This document shows, piece by piece, positions 54,158 through 64,000 of a stretch of 64,000 nt of DNA. The position numbers were made by a program, and so were the translations under genes. The DNA comes from Archilochus colubris (lineage: Eukaryota > Chordata > Aves > Apodiformes > Trochilidae): positions 107,780,967-107,844,966 of the forward strand of contig CM041084.1 of assembly GCA_023079485.1 (NCBI GenBank). Direction: 5' to 3'. The notes below the pieces were generated by a model that saw only the letters and a list, made by a program, of their open reading frames with translations, ran no database searches and had not been told where the DNA came from. The number at the start of each line of letters is the position of its first letter. Positions within the stretch are counted from its first letter, which is position 1.

Positions 54158-56102
54158 TGACAGAGGGGGAGACAAGGACAGGAGAAACACAGCACAAGCT
54201 CTCTTGCTCTTCCAGTCTTGCTTCTTTTCAACTGCAACGGCCCACTCAGTAAATTCCAGTGTGAGATAAAGTCCATTCATCTTCTTTGGTACGGTGTTTA
54301 GCACTCTTTCAGCAGTTTTGTATTTGATCTATCCTCTAGAAATATTTAAGCCCTATATATGTTGGGGAAAAACAAACAAGCAAACAAAATACAAAAAAAA
54401 TTTGCTTCCTTGCAAGAGTGACAGATCTTTACGTCTATTTTTTCAATTAATATAACAGTATTCACCAGCAAAATATTAAAATACAAAAACAGGTTAAACC
54501 AAACAATATTTGGTGTACAGCTTAACAGCATGCTAAAGCAGAACCTGGAACACAGCTAAACAGTCTTAAAATTTCATCTGAAAAAACAGAAATTGATATA
54601 TTTATCACTTCTTGATGGATAAGGCAGGCACTGATGCCAAATCACTTCTAACTATGTATCTTGATGTAACAACAGACTATTCCCTTCCATTCCTCCTTCA
54701 TCCCATCTCATCAAGAAAAACCCTCCCTTCTTAGCAGAGGGACAAATTTAGTGCACATAAATATTTCATATCTTCATCCTGTCAAGAAATCAAACTGAAT
54801 TACTTAAGGGCATTTTTCCAGGAGCTACACATGCAAACTCAAAGAATAAAACTGCATTCATCACTCTCCCTCTTCAAATTAAATGGACCAAAGGTAAAGC
54901 AGCCATGAAAAACTGGAGATTTTTTGTGGGTATCATCTAAGAATATTATTCATTGAGGGCTAAACTCCACTAAAAGAAATGTAGAAACAAAACAGTAAGG
55001 CTGGCATCTTCTGAAGAAAATATATCTCCAGCTTTACCATCCTCCTCTGCATTCTGATCCTCCAGAAGAAATGAATTCTGTCTTCCACAAAACCTCACAA
55101 TGTCTGAAACCACCAGTCCAAAAACAACTCACTGCTACAGACAGAAGCCAGCCATGAAATCAGAAGGTGACTGAAGACAGACATCTACAGGTGGTTTCAT
55201 TTCCAACAGCACAGAACACTTGCAACTTCCACTGAGAGAGAGGAACTCAGCACCTAAAGAAGAGATGAGGCCATTTCCATGCAACTGAACCCTGACAGTG
55301 AGTATCTGCAGGCTGTACCCCAAGTGGTGTGGAGGAAGCAAGAGCTGCACCCTGATAAATCTGGCACAAGACTCAACTTTGTTATCAAAGGTGGCCTTAA
55401 ATTTTCCAAATATATGTGAATTGAACTTCACAATTATTTTCTTCCACATTGCAACAAGAAATTCTCCCCCAGAGCTCCACTTGTTAGCTGTGCAAGACAA
55501 GGCCAGGGATGCAGAGCAACCATCCCAGGACAGCAGGTGCTCCAGTCATTTCCACTAACACTGCACCTTCTCAACTTTCCTCCTTCAGAAGGGTATGAAC
55601 AGATTGATGGTTGCTTTCTCCTTTTTCATGACAACTTCCATTGGAAATTGAAAACACACTCTTTTTGTACCACCAAGACCACAGCAACTGTCTTCTTTAC
55701 AAAATATTGATTTGTCTGCCATCTGTAGTCCCAGAGGTTAAAAGGCATGTACATACAAACAGGTAAAAGCAGTCCCAAGAGCATCTGCCTGCATGCTGAA
55801 CTGGCCAGACCTCAGCCAGCTCTAGCCTCAAGCCCTGAATACAGTGCTATACCAAAGCCTCCTCCTAGAAGAGTTTTCTGTGGGGCTGAACCATGACTGG
55901 CAGGACACTAACACCAACAGCTGCCTCATGTCTGGCCATCTCAGGGCACTGGCAAAAGAGCTCAGGTCTGTCTACACCCACTTGCCTGTGCATATGCTTT
56001 AAGTATGACATAAGGAACAAAAAAGCCTTTGCACAAAATCCACATCATGTTCATCTTCCCAACAAAATACAGGACATTCTGATCATCAGGTCTGACATAA
56101 GA

Positions 56103-56151
56103 CAAAAAAACCCTGACAAACTAAAACCAAACAAACCAAAACCCAACAAGC
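56103..56151. repeat. A/C-rich low-complexity tract
   Basis: Runs of ACAAA, AAACC and CCAAA units, similar in character to the tract at 385-505. Confidence 0.7.
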
Positions 56152-57561
56152 CTACTTGCTTCAAACCCCATAAAGTTTCCCACAAATCTCTCTCAGGTCC
56201 CTTCCAAGAAAGCAAGGGCAGATGAGCAGGGAGATTGGGAAGTACAACACACAGAGAGGGAAATCAGTAAGTCATTGATATATATACATCCTGTTAAAGC
56301 CTGAAGCACTGCCAGAAATCTCAAGTAAATCGACAGCCTTAAGTGCAGTGACTGGAGGCCATCTTAGCTGTTTCTAGTGACAGAAGCAATTACCACGAGG
56401 AACTCCTTATCATACCAACTCTGCCATTCTCACGGGACGACACACATGCGACTATGTAAAACAGCCACTGCAGTCAGAAAGGCAAAGAGGCTTTTCTTTA
56501 ACCTGCTCCTGAGCACCAGCTCTGAGGAAGCACTACAAGGGATTGGAAAAGTACTGCATAATCAAGGGACAAAGTCAAAAAAGCCCTGGCTTGAATCATC
56601 ATAGGATTAGGCGAGCTGCAGTTAAGTAATAAACCAATCCTGGTCTTGACCTGCACTCTGGGGAAAAACAGAAGATGCCTGTGTTCATCTTTAACTTTTC
56701 AGATCACTACAAAACTTTTATAAGAGAATTCTCCTATTACATCATGTAAGCAGAAGATAAATTCATAATCTGTCAAAATAAAAAGCCTGGAAATGTTTCC
56801 CGATTTGCGAGCTATCTTCTGCATTCCCTTAGAGAAGGGAGAGTCAGACAATTTTCACAGAGCAATGCACATTTACTGTAAAGCAGCTGTCTGAGGCTTT
56901 ATGAAAAATTCCCTGTATTTCCCCAGTTCTCTGTGCTGACACACTACTTTCCAAGACACATATCTAGGAAAGGTAAAGCACTGCTGTCACAGCTGCTCTG
57001 TCAGATTTTTATTTCCCGGAGTAAACAAATAGCTGCAGACTTGCAAACTGCAGGTGAACAGTAATAAAAAGTTATCTGGAGGCTGCAAAGGCTTCTTATG
57101 TTACTCTTTTTTGCAGGTCCTCGGCTTTTTTTTTTCCAGTGACATGCAATACCGGAGCTTTAACCCGCGTGGCTATTTAATATCCCTTCTTCTTTGCCCT
57201 TGGTGTAGCATCACTTCATTACAACACTGAGTCGGCAACTGCCCTTCCACGTTTCAAGTGGAGGACTTTTCTCAGGGGCAGGCAGTTGACAGCAAAGGGG
57301 CTTCACCCAGCTCCCCCGGGCAGAGGCGGTAAGGGGTAAAACCCCGAGATTTTGATGCAAAGCAACACGCACGGACCCGGACGCAAGTCGCAGCCTTGCA
57401 CCGACACCCAGTGACGGCAGATGCCGGTGTAAGGACGGCACAGAACGAACCCCGGCGAGGGAAGGGGGGTCAACCGGGAGGTCTGGCAGCCCGCCCCAGG
57501 AGCAGCCCCTTCTGCCCGCCCCGCCGCCCCGCTCCCCGCCGGGCAGAGCCGCCCCACGCAC

Positions 57562-57682
57562 CGCTGTCCAGCCGGGCGATCTGGGGGAGGCGGTAGGTGC
57601 TGACGAGCAGGTCCAAGGGGACGGCCACAGCGCTCCACTTCACGTCCTTGAGGCTGCAAGCCAGCGAAGGGCCGGGGTCCAT
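57562..57682 (-). CDS. GAREM1: GAREM1 coding exon 1 (start codon to first splice donor)
   Basis: This is the first coding exon of GAREM1, a cytoplasmic adaptor that binds GRB2 and SHP2 downstream of EGF receptor and promotes ERK activation (family knowledge). It encodes residues 1-40 plus the first base of codon 41. The visible peptide starts MDPGPSLACSLKDVKW and ends LPQIARLDS, which fits the GAREM1 N terminus as I recall it and is much closer to GAREM1 than to GAREM2. It forms the beginning of the CABIT domain. The ATG at 57682 sits in a strong Kozak context (A at -3, G at +4). The exon ends AGCG followed by the donor GTGCGT at 57561, a phase 1 intron. It lies within a CpG island, as expected for a housekeeping-type promoter. 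The frame stays open both into the intron and far upstream, so this start rests on homology and Kozak context, not on an upstream stop. Confidence 0.95.
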
Positions 57683-57810
57683 CTTCCCGGCCCGGGGAGG
57701 GGAAGGAGGAGAGGGGAGCCAGACAGGCAGCGCCGACGGGTGCTCCCTCCCGGCGGGGCTACAGCCAACGGGGAGGGGGAAGAAGAGGGAGGGGAAAGAA
57801 CCCGCCTCGC

Positions 57811-57834
57811 TCAGTGTCGGCCGCCCCGGGACAT
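57811..57834 (-). other. Possible minimal upstream ORF (7 codons) in the GAREM1 leader
   Basis: An ATG at 57834 is followed by six sense codons and TGA at 57813-57811. It ends 128 bases before the main start codon, so reinitiation would be possible. Like the longer upstream frame, it matters only if it lies inside the transcript. Confidence 0.3.
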
Positions 57835-57840
57835 GCCGGG

Positions 57841-57966
57841 CTAGGCAGAAGGGGAGGCCGACCGGGTGGTTGCTCCTGGTGCTGGTGCGGCTGCTGCTCC
57901 CGCCGCCGCCGCCCCCCGGGACCGGCTGGGGCCGCCCGCCGCCGCGCCTGGGCCAGGAAGCGCCAT
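57841..57966 (-). other. Possible upstream ORF (41 codons) in the GAREM1 leader
   Basis: An ATG at 57966 in a strong context (G at -3, G at +4) opens an alanine/glycine/proline-rich frame of 41 codons ending in TAG at 57843-57841. It lies 158 bases upstream of the main ATG and in a different frame. It matters only if the transcript starts upstream of 57966. The composition is what GC-rich leader sequence would give by chance, so the peptide itself is probably not functional. Confidence 0.3.
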
Positions 57967-58161
57967 CCCAGCACTGAGTAATCAACAGGGTGCGAGAAAC
58001 GCCTGCGCAGCTACCGCTCCTCCCCGCGCCGAAAAGGAAAGTGCCGGGCTGCCCGCCCGCCCCGCGGGGAGCTGCCGCAGCCGCCCAGACTGTCCCTCTC
58101 ACTCCACCCTCCGACCGCTCCACCGACTTGCAGCCCGCCCGCCGCCGAGCAGGGCCCCAGC

Positions 58162-58170
58162 GGGGCGGGG
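58162..58170 (+). promoter_or_regulatory. Sp1-type GC box
   Basis: The sequence GGGGCGGGG matches the Sp1/KLF consensus and lies about 480 bases upstream of the GAREM1 start codon. Further GC boxes in the opposite orientation occur near 58051-58065 and 58135. Whether any of them is bound is inference. Confidence 0.5.
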
Positions 58171-58210
58171 AGAGCAGTGGGGAGGCCGCGCAGGTGTCCG
58201 TGTGTCCGTC

Positions 58211-58240
58211 CGACCCCCCCCACCCCCCACCACCTCCCCC
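58211..58240 (-). repeat. C-rich run, G-quadruplex candidate on the GAREM1 sense strand
   Basis: The plus strand has runs of eight, six and five C (58214-58221, 58223-58228 and 58236-58240). On the minus strand these are G runs in the upstream part of the CpG island. Four G tracts can be formed if the eight-G run is split. Structure formation is inference. Confidence 0.55.
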
Positions 58241-58718
58241 TTCACAGCGGGGGGAGACTCCAGCAGCGCTGCCCGTGGGGCTGTGCACAGGTTGGAGGCT
58301 CCGGCGTCTCCCCCGAGCGCTGGAATTGTATGTGCTGCCCCCTTTCTCCCTCCCCCCCCCAAAACTGAGATTCTTAAAAGGTCTCGCCGTGTCATTGCAT
58401 CTTCTCACCATTTAATTTAGCACAGGAAATGTTCCTGTGAAACTCATCCTACATTAAGAAAAATCCAATCGGGTCACAGCTTCGGTTGTCCTTCTATTGT
58501 TTTATTTTTCAACTGCAAGTCAAGGATGAGTATTTAAAGTATGAAGAGAAGCGCGCTGAAGTTAACATCTTCGACTTTGTAGCATCGTTGTTACTTCTCA
58601 TGCAAGTGCTCTGTATGTTGCACATTGGAAATAGGTCTTCACACCACAGGAAAGTTTAAAATCAAGCACTAGTTCTCCTTTTCAAGTGGCTTATGTGACA
58701 AAATCTTACATGATCTTC

Positions 58719-58982
58719 ATAGAACCATAGAATTGATTTCATTGGAAAAGACTCCTAAGGTCAAGTCCAATTGTTAACACTGCCAAGTCCACTATACCAT
58801 GTTCTTGAGCACCACATCTACACATGTTAAGCACTTTGAGGGATGGTGACTCCACCATTTCCCTGGACAGCCTTTTCCAGTGCCTGACAAACCTTTCAGT
58901 GTAGATTTTTTTCCTAACATCCAATCTGAGCCTCCCCAGGCAAAATCTGGGGCTGTTGCCTCTTGATCTACCGCTTGTTAAA
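58719..58982 (-). mobile_element. Degenerate CR1 LINE 3' fragment
   Basis: The plus strand begins with CATAGAACCATAGAATTG, the complement of a CR1 3' terminus. The minus strand retains a short frame with RKKIYTERFVRHWKRLSREM and SPSLKVLNM, which is the CR1 ORF2 C terminus. It lies about 370 bases upstream of the CpG-island edge. It is old and broken. Confidence 0.88.
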
Positions 58983-61867
58983 ATTTTTAATGCATTTCTA
59001 TCTCTAGATTGATGGATTCTGGACTGCAGAAACTCTGGCCAACTAAACCAGAAAAAGAACTACCTCCTGGGTGGTTGCACTGCACTGTGCTTAAGTTTAT
59101 TTTGTTCACTTTTGTGTCAGACCTGCTTATTTTACTGCAGGAAATTTGTCTCCATTTAAGGTGGTACTGTTTGAGTAGAAACTTAGAAGTGCCTTTCAGT
59201 GATTTCTAGAACGACTGCAAACAACCCCATCTAACATCTCACTCCAGGATCTGTCTCCCACAGTACCTATGAGACTGCTAGGGGTAGCAGAGCTCCGGGG
59301 AGAGCAAGGAAAGGCTTTCCTGCCACTTGCCCTTCCTTCCTTGTGGGCCTGGATGAAGGGCAGCCACTGCTTCATACCTCCCTAACTCCTGGTGCCAGCA
59401 GCACCGCCAGCACCAGGAGGGCTGAGACAAACACCCTCTTGTTCTGCCCTGCTGCAAACAGAGACTGGGACTTCATCCGTGCTCTCCAGGATGAAACAAA
59501 GGCAGTGGAAGCCAGTCAGCACAGAGGAGTAAAGAAGCTCTCTTGCTTTGAATGGAACTGGGTTGATCTGAACCTCAAACTGATGTGGGTACAGGCTTTA
59601 GCTACACAGGCTGGCACTGATTTCCCAGCACTGTGGAGAACTTTTTTTCTCTGCACTCAAGTCATGTTGCTGTTAGATCCTACCTACAATAATCAGCTTT
59701 AAAATTATGAGTGGATTTCTTTTTTGTCCAAGAAGCTTGCCTTTTACAGAGTTCTCCAAATGCTTTGAACAGCTAAAGTGAATTAAGCTATTGAAGTGCA
59801 AAGTAGTAACTAAGAGCATTACTGTTGACATACAAAGCAAAGGCATCTTTTTAACTCGTTCAGGTTTGACAAGGTTATTGGTTGCTGAGTGTAAGGCAAA
59901 GCAGAGCAGGTCAGACTGGGATTCACCTGGACTTGAAGCACTAGTCTGTCAAGAACTGTTTTTAAGCACTGTCTTGTGTAGGATTAATTCCAGGATAGAT
60001 ACCATCTCACAGCATATAGTTCTCTCAGACATCATGCACTTCTGCTGCCTGGGAAGAAATGCATCATTGACACTAATAAATAGTTACTGCTGATTTTAAT
60101 TTAAAGACTTTGTTTTAAAGACTCTTCAGATGGTTTTAGATGTCCTATGGTTTTAAAATCTGACTTTGTTTATCTGTGTTTGTGTTCTCTACAAGCAGTG
60201 GAAGCCCAGCCCACTCTTACCCATCCTACTGCAACAAGATAGTTTTGAAAAATGTACCTTCTATATAATATCTAGATTTCATTCAGTTATTTCCAGGCAA
60301 AGAGACATAAAGCTTACTAGTATTTAAATGTCTCTCTGGAGCTTTCAGAATGATTTTGTTATGTGTCCTAACTGTATTATAGCTCATCCTCCTTGAAATA
60401 CATTCTGATATTACACACACAGTATTCAAATCACCAGCACATATGAATGTGACTTTTCATTCATATGACTTCTTCTTTTAAATGAACCTTATGCATAGTT
60501 AACACTTCAGACATAATTTATCTGATATCTAGCAATGATTTCGTTCCTTCTCATGATCTCTTACTAGAGTCTCCTACTGGTGTAAAATGGTAACAAAGCC
60601 ATCAGACAGGAATCCTTGTGCACAGTTCCACCTCAGGACCAAGGTCTCAGTGAAAGAAAAGCTTTGTTTCTTTGTGTAGGTGCCTTTCCAGCAGCTTTGA
60701 GAGACAGTCTTTATGTATCAACAGCAAACTCTCACCATAAAACCATCAGAAGTGGCAGGGGGACTCAGAATAATTCCTGAAATTATTCTTAGATGCATTT
60801 TGAATTGCCTGATTTTAATGTTGATTCTACAACACATTTATGCAGCAGGCTGTAAAATCTCTAGTATATACTTATTCCATTGCCAATAAAATGATTTTTA
60901 AAGCATTCCAGATCATCATCAGTTTATAGCTAGGCTAACATTTGAAATGGAGCTGTTCACAACAAACTGATTTTAGTAGGAATCTGGTAATAGGGCTTAC
61001 ACTGTAAGATGCACACACCAAATAAAACTCTGAGCCTTACACAGTAAGTTTCATGTGAAGCCATCACAGTCAGGTTTTGTTTAAACCCTCCAATTAATTT
61101 CCATTCTTCTTCCTACATGCGATTTGCCTTTATATCAAAGGCAAATGATTTTCATAATAAATATTTGCAAGTCCAATGGGAAACAACAGAAAATGCAGTG
61201 ATCATTTCAGAATCAGATCCTAAATACCTGTCTTTCTCTGAAGCAAGGGGGAAAGAGGAAAGAGAGCAATGCATTTGAAATAGTTGATGTCTGTGCATCT
61301 CATGTTTGGAAAGAAAGCAGTATTCCTGTATTACTGGCAAAATTCAAGCAATCTTTGTTCATGCAAGGTATTCTAAAGAGATCTGAAGGTCTGATGTGAA
61401 CATTTTACCTTTTTATCTTCTATTTCACTGTAAGAGGTGTCCTCCTTTTTCCAATCAAATCCCTTAACCTTTATTTATACTAAAAATTCCATCTGTGGGA
61501 ATTTGTGTGACCCTATCCTCCAGCCAGCTTTGGAGACAAGTAAATGAAGATAATGTTTGCAACTTGCAACTCATTTCTAGTTGGGAAAATGCCTTCCAAC
61601 CACAGTGTTCCAGGTGGGTGGGAGGCTTCCTGGTCTTTCCTAGCAAGAGTGGTGATTTTCCCCCAGTGGCACATTCCTGGGAACATAGTTCCCAATGCAT
61701 ATGCTTAGAAAAAGGCAACTCACTCCAGAAGAGGAACAGATGCCAAGAGTAGAACAGTCATGCTACCTACACTGTCAGGCAAAGCTTCCTACATCAGCCA
61801 GCAGGGGTGAGGCATCCTGCAAATATTCCATCAGGACCTGAATATCTGATTAGCTATGCAGAGATCA

Positions 61868-62770
61868 AATCTGTGGAGGCAAGGGACAAGTGGTGTTCCT
61901 CATGGGTCAGTACTGGGACCAGTGCTGTTTTAACATCTTTGTTGCAGACACAGACAGTGGGATAGAGACCCAGCATCAGAGTGCTGATGACACCAAACTG
62001 TGATTTGTGGTTGGCACCTTAGAGGGAAGGCAAGCCAGCCAGAGAGACCACAAGAGGCTGGAGAGGTGTGCTCATGCCAACTTAATGCATTACAACATGG
62101 CCAACTGCAATACCAAGCAGCTAGGTTGGTGCAATACCAAGCACAAATACAGACTGAGGGGAGAATGGATAGAGAGCAGTCCTGAGGAAAAGAACTTGGG
62201 AGTGGTAGTAGATAAGAAGCTTGACATGAGCCACCAGTGTGCACTCACAGGCCAGGCAGCCAACTGCATCAAAAGAAGCATGGCCAGCAGAGCAAGGGCA
62301 GTGACTATGCCCCTCTGTTCTGCTCTGGTGAGACCACCCCTGGAATACTGCATACAGCTTCAGAGCCCCCAGCACAGGAAAGATACAGACCTGTTGGAGA
62401 GGGTCCAGAGAAGGACCACAAAGATGATCAAGGGGCTGGAGAACCTCTGCTATGAAAACAGGCTGAGAGACCTGGGTTTTTTTCAATCTGGAGAAGAGTG
62501 GGGAGGCCTTCCAGTACATGAAGGAGACCTATAGGAAAGCTGGGGAGGGGCTTTTCACCCAAGAGGATAGTGATAGGACAGGAGGTAATGGTTTTAAATT
62601 GAAAGAGGGTAGATTTAGGTTAGATATTAGGAAAAAAATTCTTCACTATAGGGTAGTAAGACACTGGAACAGGTTGCCCAGGGAGACTGCTGATGCCCCA
62701 TCCCTGGAAGTGTTTAAGGCCAAGTTGGATGAAGCCTTGTGCAATTGGTCTAGTGGTAGATGTCCCAATG
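61868..62770 (+). mobile_element. CR1 LINE, truncated at both ends, one main frameshift
   Basis: This is the longest reverse-transcriptase remnant in the window. It shows KNLGVVVDKKLDMSHQCALT, CSALVRPPLEYCIQ and LLERVQRRTTKMIKGLEN in one frame (about 62007-62500). After a frameshift near 62510, FKLKEGRFRLDIRKK and VRHWNRLPRETADAPSLEVF follow in another frame (to about 62770). The 5' boundary is near 61868. Unlike the other copies, it stops within the end of the CR1 coding/3' region and lacks the terminal ATTCTATG repeat. Confidence 0.9.
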
Positions 62771-64000
62771 AAATTTAAATTATTAACCAGTCTGACCCTC
62801 TTTTTATCTATTTGCATTGTTAGGAAGAGGAGGAAGAACTAAATGGAGACTTAAAATCGGAGAAAGAACTAATAGCTAAACTTCTGTGAGTTCAGGACAG
62901 CTTAAAAGTTCATTGAAGATCCACTGCTGGAGGCAAAACTGCAGAATTTGATCTACACAGAGGAAGGAGAGAAAGTGAAATAAAGACTAACTTGGCTGAC
63001 TCGTAAGATCTTCCATGACTTGAAAGAAGGTAGAAAGTAGGTCAAGTTATTAAATTATGAACAATGTATAGACTATGAATGGACAAAACCAGAAAGGTAA
63101 GGTCCCAAAATGTTAAGACAATTGGATTTAAAAGATAACAAGGATGTTGGAAAGATGCATAGTGAGAAGACAGAGTTAAAAATTGGTCTGTTATTCCATA
63201 GATGGGGAATAATTATTTAATTTAATCACCACTCAAGTACTGGTGATGCTGAGATGCCAGTATCTGTAACACCTTTTTTAACCTCAGCCTTCAGTTTAAG
63301 GTGGGAAATGTGATTTCACTACTAGCAGCACTGACAAAAGTCTAAGAGTTTAGGCTAGAAAAATGAACACATGGACTAGAAAATAAAGATTTTTTGATAG
63401 ACTGGACCTGATTAAACTCCCTTGGGGCTCAAGCAATGTTACAGCTGCTACTGATTATCTCCAGGAATCAATTGAGAATGAGTGAGGTTCCAGAAAACTC
63501 TAAAAAAGATTGCATCTCTTTTGAAAAGAAAGGGGAAAGGAATGAGATCTAAAAACTGGTTAGCTGAATTGCTACTCCAGAAAAACCCAAAACAGATAAT
63601 CTAACCATTTGTAACCATCTGCAAAGTAAAGGTATGACAAGTAATGGCATGGATTTATCAGTGACAAGCGATACATGAATCTAGTTTACTTCTGCCAGAT
63701 GGTAACAGGCTTTGTGGGTAGGGTAGAAAGGGTGAGGATCATAGGATTTCACAGAATGTGCTCTGAACCCCCCGAAAATCTGGTTTAGAGAAGGATGAGT
63801 GCAAAATTATTTGGAAATAATTAGCACTCCCAAGCTGAAAGGATACATTGAAATGCATTTCACTGAGATCTGTCTTGAATCTAAAACTATTCAGTACTTT
63901 CATCATCATCTTTGATGACTACATGACAAAGTACATTTATTCACATTTGGAGACCATATCGACAAGAGGAAGCTACAACTATGCACTATAATTCAGAGGG

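Larger units (their letters stand above)
57160..58345 (-). promoter_or_regulatory. GAREM1: CpG island covering GAREM1 promoter, 5' leader and exon 1
   Basis: CpG dinucleotides are dense here and very rare on either side, a sharp boundary visible by eye near 57160 and 58345. The island covers the start codon and about 660 bases upstream of it. It contains several GC boxes, GCC repeats and C-rich runs. No convincing TATA box lies at a useful distance upstream of exon 1. This fits a TATA-less, dispersed-start promoter. The transcription start is not determinable from sequence. It probably lies between about 57700 and 58350. Divergent transcription towards the right is possible but unsupported. 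Confidence 0.85.
58346..64000. other. Upstream flank of GAREM1, no gene recognised
   Basis: This AT-rich, CpG-poor sequence lies to the right of the promoter. It contains a degenerate antisense CR1 fragment (58719-58982) and a longer sense-strand CR1 (61868-62770). The stretches 58983-61867 and 62771-64000 contain no open frame with recognisable protein content and no RNA gene that I can identify. In human, KLHL14 lies upstream of GAREM1. None of it is visible here. Confidence 0.7.

Noticed and set aside
57470..58411. A 313-residue minus-strand open frame taken as a complete protein
   Set aside because: Only its part at 57562-57682 is supported, as GAREM1 exon 1. The 3' end runs through the splice donor into the intron, and the 5' part is GC-rich leader/promoter DNA with no recognisable domain.
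57866..58420. A 184-residue plus-strand open frame, and smaller plus-strand frames, in the CpG island
   Set aside because: These are proline/alanine-rich, overlap the GAREM1 promoter, and mostly begin at non-ATG codons. They are expected by chance where stop codons are rare.

Overview
This window looks like bird genomic DNA. It carries eight fragments of CR1 LINE retrotransposons, several ending in the ATTCTATG-type 3' repeat typical of avian CR1. It has one vertebrate CpG-island promoter and two exons of a recognisable vertebrate gene. The rest is AT-rich, CpG-poor non-coding DNA with microsatellites. I cannot name the species.

The only host gene I can support is GAREM1 (GRB2-associated regulator of MAPK1, formerly FAM59A), on the minus strand. 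Its first coding exon is at 57562-57682, inside a CpG island at about 57160-58345. Its second coding exon is at 33472-33612. Both have canonical GT/AG splice sites and join in phase 1 to give the N-terminal part of the CABIT domain (residues 1 to 87). The following exons, which would encode the rest of the CABIT domain, the proline-rich middle and the C-terminal SAM domain, are not in the window and should lie beyond its left edge.

Layout from right to left, in the direction of transcription: 64000-58346 is upstream flank with two CR1 fragments. 58345-57160 is the CpG-island promoter, 5' leader and exon 1. 57561-33613 is intron 1 (about 24 kb), with two substantial CR1 copies and microsatellites. 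33612-33472 is exon 2. 33471-1 is the start of intron 2 (more than 33 kb), with four CR1 fragments and many simple repeats.

None of the other open reading frames looks like a host gene. They are CR1 reverse-transcriptase remnants, low-complexity translations, or chance frames. I found no tRNA, rRNA, CRISPR array, endogenous retrovirus or processed pseudogene, and nothing resembling a previously undescribed system. The observations most worth a second look are the GAREM1 5' leader (two possible upstream ORFs and an unusually long open in-frame stretch), a perfect 13-bp hairpin in intron 2, a 55-nt homopurine tract, a run of 15 G in intron 1, and a CR1 copy that has lost its 3' end.
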